A stretch of DNA of 9,160 bases, taken from assembly GCA_016302705.1 (NCBI GenBank), contig JAEDNC010000033.1, positions 1 to 9,160 of the forward strand, read 5' to 3'. Positions 5,995-9,160 of this stretch are shown piece after piece. Made by a program: the position numbers and the translations under genes. Numbering within the stretch: position 1 is the first letter of the stretch; each line of letters starts with the position of its first letter. Source of the stretch: Bacilli bacterium (lineage in GTDB: Bacteria; Bacillota_I; Bacilli_A; RFN20; CAG-826). A model generated the notes under the pieces. That model had not been told where the DNA came from. It saw nothing but the letters and a program-made list of their open reading frames with translations, and made no database searches.

Positions 5995-7119
5995 ATGAAG
6001 GATTTCTATTTAGAAATCAAACATATAGATAAGAAGACAGGTGCTAGATATGGAATCTTACATACTCCTCATGGAGATTGTGAAGTTCCTATGTTTATGC
6101 CTGTTGGTACTTTAGCAACTGTTAAATCTCTTTCTCCTGAAGAACTCCATCAAATGGGCGCAGGAGTGATTTTAGCTAATACTTATCACCTATCAATTAG
6201 ACCAGGTGCAGATTTAGTTGCTAAAGCAGGTGGATTACACAAGTTTATGAATTGGGATGGACCAATTCTTACTGATTCTGGTGGATTCCAAGTCTTTTCA
6301 CTTGCGGAAAACCGTAAAATCACTGAAGAGGGTGTTCATTTTAAGAATCACCTTAATGGTGATAAACTCTTCTTTTCTCCTGAAGTCGCAATCGATATTC
6401 AAGAAAAATTAGGCGCTGACATTATTATGTCTTTTGATGAATGCATTCCATATCCATCAAGTTATGAATACACAAAAAGATCCACAGAAAGAACTTTAAG
6501 ATGGGCAAAAAGAGGCAAGGATGCTCATAAAAGAGATGACCAAGCACTATTTGGCATTGTCCAAGGTGGAGATTATGAAGATTTACGTAAGATGTGTGCT
6601 GAAGAACTTTCTAAAATGGATTTCCCAGGATACTCAATTGGAGGAACCTCTATTGGCGAACCAAAAGAAGTATGTTTTAGAATGATTGACTACGCAGTTA
6701 AATATCTTCCTAATGATAAACCACGTTATTTAATGGGTGTAGGTTCTTTAGATTACCTCCTTGGAGGTATTGCACGTGGAATTGATATGTTTGACTGTGT
6801 TTTACCAACTCGACTTGCTAGACACGGCGCCTTAATGACTCATACAGGTAGAGTTAATATTAGAGATGCTAAATATAAGGAAGATTTCACTCCCTTAGAT
6901 CCTAAGTGCGATTGTTATTGTTGTAAAAACTACACAAAAGCGTATTTAAGACACTTATATGTTTGTGATGAAATATTTGGAAAGAGATTGCTCTCTATCC
7001 ATAATATTCGCTTCTTAATTCATATGATGGAAGGAGCTAGAGAAGCAATTAAAGAAGATCGCTTTGAAGAATATATGAAGGTTACTTTAGCGGCCTTTGG
7101 AGATAGTAGAGGTTTCTAA
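5995..7119 (+). CDS. tgt: Queuine/preQ1 tRNA-guanine transglycosylase
   Basis: Tgt exchanges the wobble guanine-34 of GUN-anticodon tRNAs for preQ1 in bacteria. The protein has 374 residues from the ATG at 5995. I preferred this to the upstream TTG at 5974 because MKDFYLEIKHIDKKTGARYG matches the family N-terminus and GGAG precedes it (15 bases away). The catalytic acid/base D94 is in ILTDSGGFQVFS, and the nucleophile D267 is in FDCVLPTR. The base-binding motifs GIVQGG (187-192) and GGTSIGEPKE are present. The zinc site is C305, C307, C310 and H336 (CxCxxC-x25-H). It starts one base after the stop of the membrane ORF and ends four bases before queA, so it is co-transcribed with both. Together with queA and queH it completes the tRNA-bound half of queuosine synthesis. 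Confidence 0.97.
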   Translation: MKDFYLEIKHIDKKTGARYGILHTPHGDCEVPMFMPVGTLATVKSLSPEELHQMGAGVILANTYHLSIRPGADLVAKAGGLHKFMNWDGPILTDSGGFQVFSLAENRKITEEGVHFKNHLNGDKLFFSPEVAIDIQEKLGADIIMSFDECIPYPSSYEYTKRSTERTLRWAKRGKDAHKRDDQALFGIVQGGDYEDLRKMCAEELSKMDFPGYSIGGTSIGEPKEVCFRMIDYAVKYLPNDKPRYLMGVGSLDYLLGGIARGIDMFDCVLPTRLARHGALMTHTGRVNIRDAKYKEDFTPLDPKCDCYCCKNYTKAYLRHLYVCDEIFGKRLLSIHNIRFLIHMMEGAREAIKEDRFEEYMKVTLAAFGDSRGF

Positions 7120-7123
7120 ATTT

Positions 7124-8155
7124 ATGAATATAAATTTGTTTGATTTTGAACTCCCTGAAGAATTAATTGCTCAACAGCCATCTGATAAAAGAGACCACTC
7201 CCGTTTATTAGTAATTGATAAAGAAAACCACACTTATGAAGATAAGATGTTTTATAACATCATTGATTATCTTAGACCAGGTGATGTTTTAGTTAGGAAC
7301 AATACGAAAGTTATTCCTGCTCGACTAATTGGAATAAAAGAAGTCACAGGAGCACATTGTGAAACTTTATTGTTAAAACAAGTTGGAGACGATACCTGGG
7401 AATGCTTAACTAAACCCGCTAAATCACTTAAGATTGGGGCTCGTATTAGTTATGGAGAAGGTAAACTCATTGGAGAGGTAGTAAAAGTCAAAGATGAAGG
7501 ACTTAGAGATATTAAGTTCTATTATGAAGGAATCTTTTTAGAAGTCCTTGACTCTCTTGGAAAGATGCCACTCCCTCCATATATTAAAAAACAGTTATGC
7601 GGTAATGAACGTTATCAAACAGTGTACGCAAAATATACTGGTAGTGCAGCTGCTCCTACTGCAGGATTCCACTTCACTGAAGAGCTTTTTGAAAAGATAA
7701 AAGCTAAAGGAATTGAAGTAGTGGATATTACACTACATATTGGTCTAGGAACATTTAGACCAGTTAAAGTCGAAGATACTAAAGATCACGTTATGCACTC
7801 TGAAGAATATGAGATTACTAAAGAGGTGTGTGACGCTTTAAATAAGGCCAAAAAAGAAGGAAGAAGAATCATTGCTATTGGGACAACTTCAATTAGAACA
7901 TTAGAGGCCAATATGCAAGAGTTTGGAACCTTTACTCCAATAAAGAAAGAAACTAATATTTTTATCACTCCAGGATACGAGTTTAAAGCTATCGATTGCG
8001 TGATTACAAACTTCCACCTTCCTAAGAGCACACTCATTATGCTTGTGAGTGCTTTTATGGGTCGAGAATTTACCTTAGAAGTCTATAAACACGCGGTTGA
8101 TAATAAGTATCATTTCTTCTCATTTGGAGACTCAATGTTTATCCATGGAAAATAA
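7124..8155 (+). CDS. queA: S-adenosylmethionine:tRNA ribosyltransferase-isomerase
   Basis: QueA transfers and isomerises the ribosyl group of SAM onto preQ1-tRNA, giving epoxyqueuosine-tRNA. The protein has 343 residues, normal for the family. Its signatures are FELPEELIAQQP near the N-terminus, KMPLPPYIKK (about 147-156), the highly conserved GSAAAPTAGFHFT (173-185), HIGLGTFRPV, IGTTSIRTLE (252-261) and NFHLPKSTLIMLVSAF (296-311). The ATG at 7124 begins the canonical MNINLFDFELP and has AGAGG (7108-7112) upstream; an earlier ATG at 7097 lies inside tgt and adds non-family residues. Its 3' end overlaps queH by 11 bases. Confidence 0.97.
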   Translation: MNINLFDFELPEELIAQQPSDKRDHSRLLVIDKENHTYEDKMFYNIIDYLRPGDVLVRNNTKVIPARLIGIKEVTGAHCETLLLKQVGDDTWECLTKPAKSLKIGARISYGEGKLIGEVVKVKDEGLRDIKFYYEGIFLEVLDSLGKMPLPPYIKKQLCGNERYQTVYAKYTGSAAAPTAGFHFTEELFEKIKAKGIEVVDITLHIGLGTFRPVKVEDTKDHVMHSEEYEITKEVCDALNKAKKEGRRIIAIGTTSIRTLEANMQEFGTFTPIKKETNIFITPGYEFKAIDCVITNFHLPKSTLIMLVSAFMGREFTLEVYKHAVDNKYHFFSFGDSMFIHGK

Positions 8156-8786
8156 TAAGAATTACCAGCGAATACTTGAAAAAGAACTGCAAAACATTAA
8201 AATTTCTGGTAAAAAACCAAAATTATTGATTCACGCTTGTTGCGGTCCTTGCTTTACTATTCCGCATGAAATTCTTAAAGATTATTTTGATATCACGATT
8301 ATATACAATAACTCGAACATCTATCCAGAAGAAGAACACGATAGACGTTTTAGCGAACTCAAAAAATACCTTAAAGATATAGGGGCAAATATCGTTGTCA
8401 TTCCTACAAAATATGATAATAAAAAATATAACTTAGATTTAGAGCCGAGAGCTTCTGATAAAGAAGGTCATGAGCGTTGTAGAATCTGTTTTAAAAAGCG
8501 CTTAAAAGAAGGCTTTGAGTACGCTTCTAAAAATGGTTTCAATTACTTTGGAACAGTGATGACAATCTCTAGATATAAGAACGCTCAAGACATCAACAAA
8601 ATTGGTGAAGCTCTTCAAAAAGATTATCCTACTGTTAAGTGGTTATACGCTGATTTTAAGAAGAATGATGGCTATGAAAAAAGTCTCATTATAATTAAAG
8701 AACACGAGATGTATTTTCAAGAGTATTGCGGGTGCAAATACTCCTATGAAGCCTACCAAAAAAAGCATCAAAACGAAGAAAAATAG
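8145..8786 (+). CDS. queH: Epoxyqueuosine reductase QueH (DUF208)
   Basis: QueH reduces epoxyqueuosine-tRNA to queuosine-tRNA, the last step, and is the non-orthologous replacement for cobalamin-dependent QueG. The protein has 213 residues. Family features are the paired cysteines in HACCGPC (C32, C33, C36), the motif CRIC (C112, C115), GTVMTISRYKN (136-146) and the C-terminal YCGCKYS (C195, C197). These cysteines hold the iron-sulphur cluster and extra metal in the characterised family. I chose the ATG at 8145 (MENNKNYQRIL); an earlier in-frame ATG at 8097 lies deep within queA. The gene overlaps queA by 11 bases without a close Shine-Dalgarno (GGAG 15 bases upstream), suggesting coupling. 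A weak terminator follows at once. Confidence 0.96.
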   Translation: MENNKNYQRILEKELQNIKISGKKPKLLIHACCGPCFTIPHEILKDYFDITIIYNNSNIYPEEEHDRRFSELKKYLKDIGANIVVIPTKYDNKKYNLDLEPRASDKEGHERCRICFKKRLKEGFEYASKNGFNYFGTVMTISRYKNAQDINKIGEALQKDYPTVKWLYADFKKNDGYEKSLIIIKEHEMYFQEYCGCKYSYEAYQKKHQNEEK

Positions 8787-8806
8787 TGACCTAAAAATCA
8801 CTTTTT
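8781..8806 (+). terminator. Weak intrinsic terminator overlapping the queH stop
   Basis: AGTGA (8785-8789) pairs with TCACT (8798-8802) around an 8-base loop. A mismatch and three more A-T pairs extend the stem into the flanking A and T runs, with Ts to 8806. The stem is short, so read-through to the next ORF is likely. Confidence 0.45.
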
Positions 8807-8836
8807 CTTTAATCTAAAATCGAAATATGTTTTTTA

Positions 8837-8992
8837 ATGTTTGGATTTGCTCTTCCATTTGGTGAGAAAACCATTGGCACAGCACAACTAAAAGGATTTA
8901 AAGAGAGTGTACCAGGATTATTTATGGGATTTGGCATGGTAATGGTCTTTACAGCCTTATTCCTTCAAAGCGTTCTTCTCATCGTTTCTTAA
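8837..8992 (+). CDS. Small hydrophobic protein, 51 residues, unknown
   Basis: The reading frame from ATG 8837 to TAA 8990-8992 encodes MFGFALPFGEKTIGTAQLKG and onward, then a single strongly hydrophobic C-terminal segment (FMGFGMVMVFTALFLQSVLL and onward). The residue pattern (PFGEKTIG, KGFKESVPGLF, then one membrane helix) looks like real coding sequence rather than chance, and a good terminator follows 12 bases after the stop. There is no Shine-Dalgarno. The frame is closed upstream by a stop at 8810-8812, so nothing larger is attached here. It may be a small membrane protein or the 3' remnant of a transporter gene. I do not recognise the family. Confidence 0.4.
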   Translation: MFGFALPFGEKTIGTAQLKGFKESVPGLFMGFGMVMVFTALFLQSVLLIVS

Positions 8993-9003
8993 ACTATACT
9001 TTT

Positions 9004-9027
9004 GAGGCTGAGAAACGGCCTTTTTTT
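9004..9027 (+). terminator. Intrinsic terminator ending the rightward transcription unit
   Basis: AGGCTG (9005-9010) pairs with CGGCCT (9016-9021), including one T-G wobble, around the 5-base loop AGAAA. It is followed by a T run through 9027. It is the strongest terminator in the window and probably ends the operon beginning at 4135 together with the small ORF. Confidence 0.75.
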
Positions 9028-9160
9028 GTGCTCAAAAAGCGAAAAATGAGGCACTAAAAACACTAAAAAGACAAAAAAATGAGTAAAATTTATAACTTTT
9101 TTGAGGCATTTTGTTGTGTGCGTCTCTTTATATAAAAAAATTTTTATTTTATTATTGACA
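9028..9160. other. AT-rich intergenic end with imperfect hairpin and possible -35 at the edge
   Basis: No gene is visible here. GTGCTCA (9028-9034) and TGAGGCAC (9047-9054) form an imperfect stem with one bulged base. CTCAAAAAG (9031-9039) is echoed inverted as CTTTTTTGAG (9096-9105). TGAGGC occurs three times (9003, 9047, 9102). The last six bases, TTGACA (9155-9160), match a consensus -35 element after an A/T tract, so a rightward promoter may begin at the window edge. Confidence 0.3.

Noticed and set aside
7097..7123. ATG at 7097 as the start of queA
   Set aside because: It lies inside tgt and adds nine residues not typical of QueA; the ATG at 7124 gives the canonical N-terminus.
1..9160. 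CRISPR arrays, tRNA or rRNA genes, insertion sequences
   Set aside because: I saw no regularly spaced repeats, cloverleaf-like sequences with conserved T-loop motifs, or transposase-like reading frames.

Overview
The window is AT-rich, gene-dense bacterial DNA with short intergenic gaps. Every tryptophan codon I read is TGG and TGA is not read through in any recognised gene, so the code is standard. The gene content points to an anaerobic low-GC Firmicute or Mollicute relative, for example an Erysipelotrichia- or RF39-like gut bacterium. That content is an anaerobic class III ribonucleotide reductase, tripeptidase T, a DtxR/MntR-type regulator, a divergent PRPP synthetase and tgt-queA-queH. 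The placement is an inference from gene content and composition only.

Left half, minus strand. A DtxR-family metal-dependent repressor (3606-3977) overlaps pepT (2426-3616). A nested stem-loop followed by a T run (2324-2384) is a plausible weak end for that transcript. Next comes nrdD, starting at 2203 and running off the left edge. Its reading frame continues past the glycyl-radical site into a CPNC redoxin motif, so it appears to be a reductase with a fused C-terminal redoxin domain.

Centre. A divergent promoter region (3978-4134) carries a perfect 19-bp palindrome directly upstream of the repressor's extended -10 and a second AT-rich palindrome upstream of the rightward -10. Both -10 boxes lie so close to their ATG codons that both mRNAs would be leaderless or nearly so.

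Right half, plus strand. A compact operon runs from 4135 to 8786. It encodes a small kinase-fold protein lacking the catalytic residues, a divergent PRPP synthetase, a zinc-ribbon/membrane protein split by a frame change, and then tRNA-guanine transglycosylase (Tgt), QueA and QueH. Tgt inserts preQ1 at the wobble position of tRNAs, QueA adds the epoxycyclopentane ring and QueH reduces epoxyqueuosine to queuosine. A weak terminator follows queH, then a 51-codon hydrophobic ORF, a stronger terminator (9004-9027), and an intergenic stretch that ends in a consensus-like TTGACA at the right edge.
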